From Reticulascus tulasneorum (taxonomy: Eukaryota; Ascomycota; Sordariomycetes; Glomerellales; Reticulascaceae): a stretch of 64,000 bases of DNA. The notes beneath the pieces were generated by a model. That model had not been told where the DNA came from. It saw only the letters and a list, made by a program, of their open reading frames with translations, and did no database searches. Location of the stretch: contig LSAX01000003.1 in NCBI GenBank assembly GCA_001557505.1, forward strand, positions 2,728,001 to 2,792,000. Reading direction: 5' to 3'. This document shows positions 33,633 through 46,435 of the stretch, one piece after another (position 1 is the stretch's first letter; each line of letters opens with the position of its first letter). The translations under genes and the position numbers were made by a program.

Positions 33633-36600
33633 ACCGACAACCTTGGCTACTGCTACATTTTCTACTACCATCACGGCTTCGATTTTCATGGACGCACAAT
33701 CATCACATATACCCGCGTATCACATGGACTACGATTTCTCTACAGCACACTTCCGCAACTCATTTCGACATGTTCCCAATTGGGAATACACACTTGACAC
33801 TACAACTCTACTACATCATTTTTCTTGACTCAATTTGTTGTACAAAACGGGCATTACACCGGAGCACTGCATCATAAAAAAAGTTTGGGGTTAACTAGGA
33901 CGGGGATTATCTGGCTTCACAATTATTTCAGCACCTGCTTGACACGATGAGGGCGTACGACTGGGATCACGAAGACGCTTGTACCACGAACACATTGGAG
34001 TCATCATCACCGTTGTTTACAAGTATGGCATAAGGACTCTGGGGTTCCCGCATGGGGCTCACCCTGGCGTAGGGTTTCGGGCGAGAGGATACCTGCGGGT
34101 TGGTCACGGTATTTCAGGGCTTGAAGGAGAGACGGCGTTTTTTGATGACCTGGCCATTGTGGCGGTCACAGGGATACGGTTGAAGGCAAACATGTACTGG
34201 TGCTAGAAGTCTTAAACGGCTCGAAGCAACCTTGGGGGCATCTAAAGGAGCATTGGGTCCAGATAGGACAAGATCTTTGAGGGTTGAAGGATCCGTTTAG
34301 ATTGATCAATATCATTGAGACCAGTTCAGAGACTCTCAACTCGTTGACTCATGAAACTTCATTTGTGACTCTGTGGATCTCCAAGGAATGTGGCCAACAC
34401 ATCTGAGAATCCACTTCTCCGCTTTCCGCACCGTCTGTTTACCAAGTGTCTGTGGTATCATCTGTACAAACCGCGGGCACGGCACCACATCACATCAGCG
34501 GGTCCTAAGACGAATAGTACCGCACTCGGGTTGGGACATGCTAGCTGAACTCCACAAAACACTACGTATTCCGTGCAGACTCTTGGGCCTTCGCTCATTG
34601 GGCAGCCTACGGCATGAGCAAAATAACAAAAGACCTTGCTGGCATATTCCCAGAAACGCTTCTGAGCCCCGCTAGCAACGTGGTGTCGTAGAGACAAAAG
34701 AAAGGAAAGGCAAGACTTCCCACTAGATTGATTTAGTTCCTGTTGGTATGGGCACACTCTTGACTGGCTGGCGCCGCGGGGGGGCCTAATCAACCCGCAA
34801 ATCACATCAATCCCCAAACTCCTGACGGACAGCAGCCCATCACGCTTCTCTTTAGCAAAAGTAGTTCCCGTTAGTCACAGAGCAATATGGGCACATATTT
34901 TACGTCCTGTAATTGTGGGTTCTGACCACACAAAGTCGCAATGTCACACCACGATCACCTACAGGAGGGCAGCGCCGGCCCCCTCCTCTCCCCCCATCCA
35001 CATGACGTGAGCCACAGAGATCATGACACAAGGAAACTAGCAGAGGGCCAAGCAATGCGTTTCTGAACAATCTGAAGCTTGTCAAAACTCCCGATGGGGC
35101 GAGCAGATCTTTACGCAGCGCAGAGCAAGGCAGGTTTTGAGTAGGTACTATGGAGTGGCACTAGCTCTGAGACAACTGCAGCGCCGTGCACGCCCGATTG
35201 ATCAATTTAGGTCTACTTTCGTAACGAAGGCTGGCACAACCTGGGCAGGATGCAGGAGAAATTGTGCGCTAAAACTCGAGATCGTCAGTGCCGTCGATTT
35301 CGCCTGGGGGTGGGTGGAGGGGCCTAAACCTAGCGGGTTTAAGACTGGATTAGCGAAAGCCTGGGGTTTTGGAATTTGATTGTGGATGGGGAAAATTTTC
35401 GACGGCCGTCGACCGGCAGTCCGGGGGGGCAAGCTGGGTGGTCGCACGCTGTGGATGAGCCGGACTGGCACTATTGCTAGTTTATTCTGGGGGAGAACCG
35501 GTGACGGGCAGGGGGTTTCTTTAGGCGCCACCGTGCTGTAACTGGCGTGGATGAAGCACTTCATTTCGATGCTCATGTGCGGTCTAACGTAAGCTAGGCA
35601 GGTCATCAGCAGCGAGTGATGATGCCTGTGTGTGTTTCGATTGAGAAAAGTTTTTTCTCATCAGGCACCACCCCCCTAGCGAAGAAGGACGTTAATGTTC
35701 ATGCTAATGTCGTTGCAGCCACTCTCATCAGCCAGCCAGGCCAGTCTCACGGCGTCCTCCGTTTGTCTCGCACCCTGCCCAAGCCTGGGCCGAAAGGAAT
35801 GGGGGAATGGGCCAAAAGAAAATTTCTGCGCATTGCTTTTCTGCCGCACACACACACTCGCTTGCTGCGCTCTCGTCTCGTTTTCCTTCTTCAACGTAAT
35901 TACCGTGGCTAATCAATGTTTTGTCTCGGATATGGCCTGTCTCTACTTTGTTCTGGGGCTGGGCTTTACCGGTTTTGTTCCCTGCCTGCTGCAAACTAGT
36001 TCGCCGTAATTCCGAAGACACCTCGTGCCGCGCGAAGCTTGTTCGCGAGACACACGCCCAGACAGACTTTTACTCTGCACCACAGGCATGGAGGCATAAG
36101 GCATCTCCGGGCGCTAGAAGGTTCTCAGGTCCAGAAGCTTTTTCCGCTTCGTGCCAGCCATTCCAGAGTACATGGAGTTCTCCGACACTGGAAAGGGTCG
36201 CTTCGTACTCGCCTACGGACCATGTTTCAGGGGCGGAACTGGACTGGCCATAACTTGAAGCTTCGCTCTGCGGGTTGCAGATGTGCATATGTCCATACAG
36301 TAGATCGCACCGCCCTGTTGTATTGAGCGATATGTCCAGCCTTTAGCCATCATCCATCTACACACCCTCTCGAGCTGCACTGCTGCACTGCTGCGCTGCT
36401 GCAGTGGACAGGAGCATTTTGTTAGTGCTGCTGCTGCAAGCAGGGGCCGTCTCATTCGATGCATCTCGGGCCCGGTTCGTCTTTGCGAACCAACCTGGAG
36501 TCCTGGAAGCACTCTCGAGCACTGTAATTAGATCTGTAACCTCATTATCGTACATACTACATACAGCAGGGAGCATGCTCAAGGAACATGCCGTCTCGGC

Positions 36601-39600
36601 TTAAGGAAAATTCTGCTCGATCGCTACAACCTCACATATGCATCCGGTACTATGACGTTTGATCAAATCTCCCTCGGCTGAAAGCAACATTCCTCTACAA
36701 AGCCCTTCTCCAAACAATGGGCCGGGGGGGAGGGGGGTATGCGGACGACGAAATCGGTGACCGGCACATCCGGACTTTTTGTGTTATTGAAGTCATCGGT
36801 CTCACCAGTGCTAGACGCCTGAGACAACTCTGCGCCATAGCTGAAGGGAGAGGACGAGAAACCGGTCAGCGAAAAAGCAGGCACACGACCAAGTCTCAGA
36901 GAAGCCGAGGGGGTCCCTTGACCTTGTTCCATGGCAATTGATGACTTGACATGGGAATAACCAAACAAGAAGTACCGGAATGAGAGGAGGGGCGTTAGGT
37001 GAGCATATTCACAAAGCAAAGAAAGACTCCTCTTCCCTCCCATCTGGTCAAACGCCCAAGATACATTGGAATCATTCTTATTTTCACTATTATTGTCCCT
37101 TTCATCAAAACATGCAATATCGAGCCGTTCCCAAAACCACAACAGATCATAAAAAAAATATCCACACGCCCGCGCTGATCAAGAATGGCCCGGAATGCAG
37201 CTCTCCTCTTTGAATCTTGGGTGAGCCAGTTTCACCATCTCTGCCCCCACCCTCCCATCAATCTCAGGCCGAATCATACGCTGAGGCAGGTTGAGGCACA
37301 GTTGAGATGACCAGTGGTAAGGCTCACTATAGCCGGGGATGCTTATATCTCGGATAATTTTCCATTGCGTCCTTGATTCCCCGTCCAATCATGGAGGCTA
37401 CCTCCCAGATTGATCTTCTCTTCTTCCGTTCCCTCCCTCAATGCCCGATGACGCCTGCCAACCGCTGAGCTTGACCGGTCCAGACGGCTTGAGAACTCTG
37501 CATTCTGCAATCTTTCCTCCCGCTTGCTTCCGTACTCTCTCCTCCGAGTATCTCACTGTCGAGAGATCTACTGATCTGTCCGTTCCGTGGGCAAGGATGG
37601 CGGTAGAGTCGTATCGCTTGGCTCCAGTGAACCAAGATCTCTCCCGTCCGCCGTCGCTCCCCGAGCCGCCTTTCGTCCCGCTTTTCTTGACTTTGCCGCA
37701 CCCTGCTCCCGCCTTCAGATCGACGACCATTCATTGCCATATTCTGTTCTCTGCGGATTCAGCAGGTTGTTTTGGCTTGGGGGCGGCCGCTGCTGTAGCA
37801 TGACAGGTGGGATCCTCTCATCCCAACATCGATGCTTGCAATGCATGCATCAGCTAAAATTTTGTCTCACTTCCGAACCATTCACAGGACGCAGGCTTCC
37901 ACCGGGTGTGGGCTCCAGTTCCTCGAATCGAAGCTGCAGTTTTTGGCCCGGCCCAATCACTGGCGGTGGTGGCCGCTGCCATAAAAGGCGAATGCTGGTT
38001 TATTGGGTGAAGACATAGCCTGACATCGCCCGTGGCTGACAGCTCACCACGTTGCTCCGAGCCTTACCCTTCAGGACGAACCAGCTCATGCCCTATTTAC
38101 GTCCGTAACTCGGGATAGGTCAACTAGCAAGTGCCTGAAACAGCCATGATCCTGCCCATAAACAGCGCAAAGTGGCGCGCTGGCCAACGGGAGCTCCCTT
38201 CTCGTCTGGAGCGGCATGGCTTGAGTGGAACGGGGAAGACCCGTCGGGACGAGATGATGGCCCCGGCCTTACGAAGCAATGATCTGAGTGCGACTCGATC
38301 TAAAACTGGGCAAATGGCGGGCTTTCCAGGTGCGTCAATCTCGTGGTCCCAGTCTCCCGTTGTGTGCTGCCTCTCTCATTGGTGCCGTTGATCTCCAAGC
38401 TCCCAGCTTCTGCTACAGGGGCCGAATTGAAATCAAGGCAAAGGGGCCATTGCACTTCGCAGCGTGAGGATGGGAGCGCTCTTGAGCAGTATAGAGCTAA
38501 ATGACAGTTTCATCGTGATAAGAATGAATACTGGTACTCCCCAAGTCGGCGGAATGTCTAGCCCGTACTCAATTGCTGGATAGCATCACAACCATGGGTT
38601 AGGCATGTGGAGTAGTGCGCCAAATCACGATTCCAAAGACATCGGCAGAGTGATCTCCCGATTGTGTCTCCCTCTGTTTGTGATTGATTCACATCCATCT
38701 CAACAAATCGTATGCTCAACCGCGCCCCGTTCTGATCACTCCACCACCGAACAGCGGTCTGTCCTCAGCAGTCTTCCTCAAGCAGTTGTCCTACTCCGCT
38801 CTCCTTGAGCTCAACAAGCTGCAATTTATGTCATTTCCGTTGGCTTAGATGTCGGGAACCAGCATCTGCGTTCTGTGATCCTACCGAGACATGGCCTTCA
38901 AATCGGGATTGCCTTCCATGTGTGCGACGCCCAATCTGCTCATCAGCATGGCGAAACCTTGTCCGGGAAGAGCCGTCTGCGCCCCACCAATGGGGTCGTC
39001 CGGCACGCGGGTTGTGCCACCTGGCTGACCGTTCACCAAAATTTCTGGTGGAGAGTTGCGGCGCGGATTCGTCAGCTCGGAGTTATCGTCCGGTACGGCG
39101 TAATTGTTTGCTGTGGAGGGATTTGGTCGGATGCTCTTCTACGAGTGGGGCATTCTACATCGACATCCCGGAGTTAGAGAAAAAACAGCACTGCTTGTTT
39201 TCTCAAGCGATAGAGATACGCCCTCAGGCTAGGGTGATGCGCGGCGGGTTTGTTCATGGCTGATGTTGGTGGGACGGCTAGGCAGACCAGCACAGGCACA
39301 GGCAATGGTGACACATATCCACCAACCCCCTCCGAGCTTCTAGAGACTTCGGAAAAGTCAGATTTGTGATACTGGGCGGTGTTCAGATGCCACGTACGTT
39401 GGAATGTTTAACTTTAACGGACGATCTGTAATCGTCACCCTGGGGCTCAGAGCAAGAGAGAAACTAAACTACGTAATCGTAGTTTTCACCTGAAGGTGTT
39501 TCGTCAAAAACCCTAAAATACACGTCATATACAGCTTCGGATCGGACGGCGGAAGGGAAAGAATGCGATCGAAGCTGTCCAGGTAAACTCTAGTCTCCAT

Positions 39601-42245
39601 AGATCTCCAAAAACCGAAACTTTGGCTGATTCACGTCTCCCGCGCCGGAGCGGGTCGGGAACTGGAGTGAGCATCATCAACGGTTGCGTCCGGAAGCATC
39701 GTGATTCTGGGACAGTTCCAGCCCCGCCCCCATGTAAAACTCGGGTTTTCACCCCTCGTCAGGCTTTCTTGAAGGCCCTTCTTGAAAGCCCTTCGTGGGT
39801 TGCAGCCTCGGGAGAGTTGAGCAAGGATCTCGGCATCCAATCTCGGTTAAGGGAGCTGCCCATCCATCCTCCCTCCCCGCCGCTTGGCCTGCAGCAGTTT
39901 ACGGCATTCACGGTCTCCCTGGCTACTGCTTCCGGGGAAGGAGGCCGCCAGGCCGACTCAAGGGAGAAAGTGGATGAGAGGGCTCCACGCGTCTTCCATG
40001 GTGTCTAGGGGTTGCTGTTTCAAGTAGACTGTCATATCGACACGTGTGCGTCAGAAACAAGGTGATTGAGATGTGAGCAAATGGAATTGACAAAATCCAG
40101 GCGGGGAAGGGCTCAATGCTGACAAAACGGTCGCATGGTCGGAGCAATCATGTTCCTTTTGGTGGATTCGAGTTCCGTCGTTGCCTTGGGCTTGACCTCT
40201 CCACCTTGACCAACGAGGTGAAGTGATTGAATGGGGCCATCACCGCACCTCTACCTGTCGCTCCATTGGGCAGTTGTGTATTTGCCCTGGTTACTGATTC
40301 ATGGCTCGTGCTTAGGGTCCAAGCATCCGGCCATCCGGCGGATATGCTTGCTCCCGGACTGGCTCGGACCGGTCTCGGCCCCGGCCGACTAATTAGAGAA
40401 CGGCCTCGGCAGTATATACCAACATCCACCGAAGACTAACGAGATAATTTGCTGACAATTATGGACGGCACTCCCATGATTCTGATCCGTTCCTTCCGGA
40501 CTGGACGCACGTCTAGGTCTCCTAACTTCTTTGTCCAAGGGTGGCATATCGAAAATGCTCTTCCTGTCTTTTAGCGTTAACTTTATCCCGACATTGTCTA
40601 GCAATGTCAAAATCAGTAATGTTCTCCAACTGAAGAATGTCTGGTTATTGGAATTTTATTTTCGTTATCGAAGTTCCCTTGGTGGTTCCTAAACTGTGCT
40701 TTGGATATCGATTGCATTCGGAACGGCAGAGTGTATCTAGTCCAAAGTCTTGTACAAAAGACAACTGCTCAACCCTAGTATCCATGAAGTAACGTACACA
40801 TCTTACAAGATGTAATAGTCTTAAAAATACAATCTTGTCTGAAGCATCCTAATGTGCTTGCCTGCAGCAAGCAATTGTTTGATCGTGGCTTCCGTCCGTG
40901 ATTTTGGCCGCACCAGGCCCGGCTCCTCCGCGCGGCCCGCAGCCGCAATCCTTTCCAATTCTCAAGCCATGATCCCTTACCGCATGGTTGGCACTTCCCA
41001 GGTGGTAATTTACTAGATAGACGGTGCCGTTCATGCGAGTTGCTGAGATTTCTTGGGCTTCATTCTTGAAAACGTCTGGTGGAGTACGTTGTAACCTAAC
41101 ATTAGGGATCGTTTCTTTGACTGCTGATTGTCTAGCACGCCTCAAATTCCACGTCATGTACGCAGTTGTAGTAAATGACTTAACTGTTAGTTGTTTGCTC
41201 TTTTTATTTTGCTCATTTAATAACACAGAAAACATCTCGGAAATATAAAAGAGAAAGTACTGGTCTCTAGTGCTGATAATTCTGCCACTATTATAGGCAC
41301 GGTCGTTGCAACTACCATCGTAACTACGTTCGAAGAATTCATTAACCCAGATCCCACCAAGGAAGGAGGCATCAAAGGAGAGGTGAACAGTAGTAAGATG
41401 TCGGTTTCCACTTCCGGGACCTCGTTCGTTAGCCTAGGAGACGACGACAGTACTGGACGCCGTATTCCTGACCTATCTGACATGATGACTCTAGATGGTG
41501 TAAAGCATCAGTAGGGCCGCGATTTTGAGTGCCTATACTGCAGGATCATCCAAATGGCAGCTAATAGTTTGAAGTGGAAGTATGTGATCTATATCACGTC
41601 ATCCTTGCTAGACTATATTGCTAAACTGTTCTTAGGAGGCATGTCTTCGCCGACCTGCTGCCATATGTCTGCACGTCCCAGGATTACGCCGATCTACCGC
41701 AAGTCACTTTTACCAATAAGTAATAACGAAATCGAAGAAAGCAGTTGTTGGCTGACTTTATCTGTCTTCCGAGCTGCTAAGCTTGCTTCAATATAGCCCT
41801 TAGATCAGTAGAGGAACAAAAATCGCCTAGCGGACCAGGGATCTAGTTAGACAATGCGAGGCAACCGCACAAGGTCACGTCTGCGAATCAAAAACCGCAT
41901 ACCCGACATCGATACAAACGTTGATTACGCCCAGTAGCCAGCTAGCCTTATATCTCAAGTTTATAAGTGAAGCAGAGATATTACAGCATGTCCACACCAT
42001 CAAGTTATAGAGTACATGACTTAACGGCTCACAGAGTTTGATATTAGAGAGAAAGAAAATATTCCCCAAGCAGTTCAAATTGGTAAACGACAGTTACTAG
42101 GGTAGTTTGATATATGGTCTTCTCCACAAGCAATCAGACAGAGCAAACGGCCACAGTAGCAGGCCAGAATATTAAAAGCTACTCCCCATCTTCAAAGATG
42201 TCCTTCTTCCTCCTCCCCCTTGTTTCAAGGGTCTGCGTGCTCGGT
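33633..42245. other. Gene-poor region, about 8.6 kb
   Basis: I found no frame with support. Short frames at 36663-37142 (-) and 39622-40008 (+) lack domains. From roughly 40.6 kb the base composition becomes more AT-rich and frames are broken, which could reflect old repeat decay. A 96-codon open stretch (41222-41512, +) is Ser/Thr/Asp-rich but has no start context or recognised family. Confidence 0.55.
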
Positions 42246-42666
42246 CTAGGCTTTAGCCTTGACTGCCGCCTTTGCGGACTCAATATTCCCATTCACCGTA
42301 CCCAGGGTGGTCTCAAACACGTCAGGGTCAACTTCACCGCCGTCGTCAGCCAGGTCGACGCAAAGAGCGACACAGATGAGACAGTCAAAGGGACCCGTAG
42401 CGCAGGGTGCGGCGCAGAGAATGGCGCAAGCCGGCTAGACAGAAATCTTAGTATCGGCCCTACGCTGCGGGCGATGTCAACTTACGGCGAGAAAGCCCTA
42501 GTAGTGTGGTTAGCTATGCTGTACTTAAGAATTTTTGGGTCTGGGATCCCGGAAGAGAAGATTTGTAAATTCTTACTCTGTTCTGGATAGGTGTGGTAGG
42601 CGACACCTGAGCAGGGGCGGCAATGGCTGTGCCGATGAGGGCAGCGATGAAGGTGGAAGAACGCAT
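42246..42666 (-). CDS. Small secreted cysteine-rich protein with a 12-nt micro-exon
   Basis: Exons 42666-42577 (90 nt), 42497-42486 (12 nt) and 42434-42246 (189 nt) give 96 aa. Residues 1-17 (MRSSTFIAALIGTAIAA) are a clear signal peptide. The mature part begins Pro/Thr-rich, then has six Cys in the pattern C-x3-C-x3-C-x6-C-x2-C-x3-C (ACAILCAAPCATGPFDCLIC...), followed by an acidic tail ending KAAVKAKA. Intron 1 (79 nt) is GTAAGA...GCTAACCACACTACTAG and intron 2 (51 nt) is GTAAGT...TACTAAG...TCTAG; both have strong branch sites. All exons are phase 0. Skipping the micro-exon (one 142-nt intron) would drop only residues GFLA. I do not recognise the family. Size and Cys content fit a candidate effector or antimicrobial-like secreted protein (inference). 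Confidence 0.78.
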
Positions 42667-42793
42667 GTTGATGGTTTGGATGAAGGAGAAGATGGGGAAA
42701 CTGGAAGTTGTCTTTGGTCTGTGCTTGTCTGAGAGTTGAGGAGATTTCTGGCTGGTGATTCAAGATGAGAGATAGTGAGATGGATGTTAAACT

Positions 42794-42801
42794 GTTTATA
42801 T
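42794..42801 (-). promoter_or_regulatory. TATA box of the small secreted protein gene
   Basis: TATATAAA on the minus strand lies 128 bp upstream of the ATG at 42666, a plausible distance for a fungal core promoter with a leader of about 100 nt. It independently supports the hand-built gene. Confidence 0.6.
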
Positions 42802-43693
42802 ACTCTTGGTAGATGCGGTCTTCCAACGAACTTGTCGCTCTCTCCAGCTAGCCTGGAAGCTAGCGGTTACAACAGCGGAGTATCATCCGAGGACTGTCAG
42901 TTCTCATTCCCTCCCTGAGCTGAATTACTTACAACCTAGCCCTTGGTGACACCTCAGACGGTGCTTTGAAGTTTCCCGAATCTCTCGTCACAGCCTGCTT
43001 CACCTTCTACCTGTCATTGGACTTGACTCTGCATTCACGGAGCCATCCCACATCTCCGATCTCGCACCCATGAGGAGGATGTCCCAACCGCCAAGATATT
43101 GATTGCCCGCACCTCATGTATCAGTAGGATTTCTAACCAGAAATGCAAGTGGAACTTTCGTCCTACCAGGTTGGCAGATGAATTAGCATGTCAGGGGGAG
43201 CAAGTATGTGTAAGTCGTCAACTATCAAGACTATACAAGGCCTGCTATTAGCCAAGATAATAGTGGGACTTTGCTTTTCGTGTTGGTCTTACTTCGTCAC
43301 ATGAACCAACTATAGCCTTGGCCTCGGATTGACAAGACTGCATCCTGGCGCCCTCCGCCTGACATCCAAACTTCGTATTATTTTGCGAATTCGACGTCGT
43401 ACCAAAGGGATGAAGGAATCATCGAATCCTCACACCGAGGGCAATAAATCTGCAAGCCAGCGGCTGGGTAAATATTGAGCACAATAAATCTGCAAGCCAG
43501 AGGCTGGATTGGCATCTCGCCAACACCATGTAGGACGGACGATTTACCCTCCCCTACTAGGCTTGCATCTCGTTTATATTTGCCAGCGAGTGTTTTCCCG
43601 CAGAGCTATACTCTACGGACAATTTCTCAGCAATTCCGCTACGCTCAGTCTTGCCCACCTTCTCAGCCAACATACCAAACGTCCCTAGCAACA
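42802..43693. other. Divergent intergenic region between two secreted-protein genes
   Basis: It holds the upstream sequences of the minus-strand mini-protein and the plus-strand sedolisin. A 26-bp direct repeat with a 40-bp period lies near the protease side and TTTATATTTG near 43573. No further gene was seen. Confidence 0.6.
43442..43507. repeat. Direct repeat, 26 bp with 40-bp period
   Basis: CAATAAATCTGCAAGCCAG-n-GGCTGG occurs at 43442-43467 and again at 43482-43507, with one mismatch (C/A). It lies about 190-250 bp upstream of the sedolisin start codon and could be duplicated promoter sequence. Confidence 0.9.
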
Positions 43694-45830
43694 ATGAAGT
43701 TTTCAATTGCCACTCTGGTCCTCTCGCTACCCCTTCTTCCCCTAACGTCTTGCTCTCTGCCCAGATTACCGACCCCCCTCGTCTCGTATAACGCCCGCTC
43801 TACTTTTCCTCACTCACGGGTCCTCAAGCCACGCACAGAACGTATTCTTCACTTGAGTGTTGCCTTGAAGGCCCCCCCTGAGCAAGTATCCCAGGCTGCA
43901 GACCTCTTGCAAGACCTCTCAGACCCCCAGTCTGAGAGATATGGCCAATGGCTCCCAGCTGGCGAGGTAAAGCGACTACTCTCGCCCACGAGGGATACGG
44001 TGAGGGCCGTAGGCCAGTGGCTTGCCGACTCAGGTATTCCCCGAGAAGACATGAGGATCTCCCACGACCTAGGCCGCATTTCCTTCAAGGCCAGGGTCGA
44101 CCAAGCAGAGGTTCTCCTAGGAACCGAGTTTCTCGAATTTGATGATGGAGAGACGTCGAGGGTCACAGCTGACACATACTATGTTCCCGCATCCATCTCC
44201 GAGGTCATCGACTTTATCATTCCCACGGAATCTCTCCCAGACTATTGGTCGAAGTCCACCCAAGGATTCGCTGACCAACCGGGACCTGTCCCGAACCCCA
44301 TGGCCCGGTCCCAGGTGCCAGGATTCCTGTCAAAGAGGCAGTCCAATTCTACAGCCCAGCAGGTCAACTGCCATACCTGGGTGAACCCGGACTGCCTGCG
44401 TCACATGTATGGCTTTCCTGTGCTGGATCCTACCGAGCCAATCCATCAGAACTCGTCGCTGGGAGTCTTTCTCCCTTCCATGGCCACCTGGCTCCCCGCT
44501 GACTTGGATGCGTTCTTTACGCGGTTCCAGCCGGAGATTACCGGACAACGCCCAGATGTGCTCGAGGTCAACGGTGGATATCGGCAGACGACCTTTCAAG
44601 GGCTCTTGTTTAATCTCGAGGCTAACCTGGATCATGAGTATACGATGGCTCTGACGCATCCACAGACCGTCACCAACGTCCAGGTAAGGCCCCTCCACTC
44701 TCTCTGCTTTTATTATCAATGTTGGTCGTGAACTTTGAGTTCTGTCACGTGGCACTTTCGGGGGCGGTGCCGGAGGGATTGCCCCGATGCGACATAACCA
44801 CATGAAGACCATGAAATATCAAATAATAAGCTTACTAACATTTTCGATGCATTAGGTCGGCGACAGGTTGATTGGAGGAAACCTGAATACTATGCTGGCG
44901 GCTTTTTCTCTTGAGTACTGCGAGACAGGCCTGGACCCTGAGTTTGATCCTATTTACCCCAACCCCCTTCCGGGTGGTTACAACGCATCCGACTGTGGTG
45001 CCTACGAGCCCCCCAAGGTCATCAGTATCTCCTACGGCTGGAACGAGGCCTCCTTTCCGCAGGGGTACGCCGAGAGGCAGTGCCAAGAGTACATGAAGTT
45101 GGCGCTCCGTGGTGTCACCGTTGTTGCCGCATCAGGGGATACTGGCACCGTTGACGAGTTCGGGCAGTGCCGCGATCCTACAACGGGTAACCTACATCAA
45201 GGAGATGGTCACTTTAGCATACTTTTCCCATGCTCTTGCCCCTACGTTACCTGTGTGGGCGGGACACACCTGGCGCCGACAAATGCGACATGGAACGCCG
45301 CTCAGCCGTGGTTTCCACCCGAGACGGCGCTGTTTGCAAACATATCAGGCACAATTGTCAACTCGGGCGGTGGGTTTAGCACGGTTTTCGATGCTCTCCC
45401 GTTCCAAGCCTCTTATACCGAGAGCTACATCTCAGCTGTTCCCCACCTCCAGGCGCTCGTGGAGTCCGGCCATTTCAATCCCCAAGGCCGTGGCTACCCA
45501 GACGTCTCTCTCAGGGCCCATGACTTCCTAGTGCAGACCAATGGCGGTCTCCGCCGCATCACAGGCACCTCGGCATCCGCACCCGTGTTTGCGTCAATGC
45601 TCGCCAGGGTGAATAACGCGCGGTTGCTAGCAAACAAAACCACAGTGGGCTTCGTTAACCCCGTCATGTATGCATTCAAGAACCACATTATGCGTGACGT
45701 GGAAGCAGGATACAACTTCGGGTGCGGCGTGGCCAGGGCGTTCGAGGCGACGAGTGGGTGGGATGCTGTTACGGGACTGGGCAGCCCTCAGTTTGATGAC
45801 TTGATGGAGGTATTTCTGGGGTTACCTTGA
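43694..45830 (+). CDS. Secreted sedolisin (S53) / tripeptidyl-peptidase-like protease
   Basis: Exons 43694-44683 and 44856-45830 flank a 172-nt intron and give 654 aa. Sedolisins are acid serine-carboxyl proteases made as zymogens. A signal peptide (MKFSIATLVLSLPLLPLTSC) is followed by the pro-kumamolisin activation domain (residues about 45-190, ILHLSVALKAP...YGQWLPAGEV), then a Lys-Arg pair at 214-215 (FLSKRQ), a likely Kex2 site. The catalytic residues are visible: Glu309 and Asp313 in FNLEANLDHEY, the oxyanion Asp about 425 in ASGDTG, and the Ser about 569 in TGTSASAP. The C-terminal AFEATSGWDAVTGLGSPQFD matches the family calcium-binding end. In-frame ATGs upstream (from 43475) were rejected because the signal peptide begins at 43694. 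Confidence 0.95.
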
Positions 45831-46435
45831 CAGAGCTGTTTCTTTTGGGCCAATGTGACACGGGCTGTATGTATGTACATCCCAATTAAGAAAGGGTGCT
45901 TGGCAAGAAGAATTGTGTCGGTTGGTGGCCGCTTAGCCCTATGCTAGGGCGGGACGAGCACATAGACATGTAAGTAGGACAAATAACCAATCGATGCGAC
46001 CCTGGAATAGGAAGCATAGACGAGCACGCCAATGGGAGATGGGAATCTCAAAACATGAATAAGATACCCACCACCACCACCAGCATGTAGAACGGGCGTC
46101 GAACGATACAGTGTGGCTGCTTGTCCGCATGACAGCCCGTCAGGCAGCAGCACGGGTCTCTCTCTGCTGACCACAATCGCTCTTCATGAATGTAACCAAC
46201 CCCAAACATATCTTCTACTCCTCTTGCTCTTCTTCTTCCTTCATGTCCCTTGTTCCGCGGGTTCGCTTCTAACGTCCGGAACTGCAAGCGTCACACAACG
46301 CAGCCAACAAACCTTTGGGCAAAACGTATATCACCGCATGAGGATCCCCTTCCCTGCAACAAGAAACCAAAGCTCGTCTAATTCAGCCTCAGCCTCAATC
46401 ACATCTCAACCAACCCTACAACTCCGTCGAAAATC
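45831..46435. other. Intergenic, no gene seen
   Basis: It contains the 3' flank of the sedolisin and a CT-rich leader before the next ATG. No supported feature was found. Confidence 0.6.

Noticed and set aside
36663..37142. 159-codon minus-strand frame
   Set aside because: It has no signal peptide or domain, and it is isolated in the desert without splice partners.
41222..41512. Open stretch rich in Ser/Thr/Asp, possibly a transposon relic
   Set aside because: No transposase or reverse-transcriptase motif and no terminal repeats were found; there is not enough to call a mobile element.
43475..43693. Upstream in-frame extension of the sedolisin
   Set aside because: It would put 73 non-conserved residues before an excellent signal peptide, so it is treated as leader sequence.
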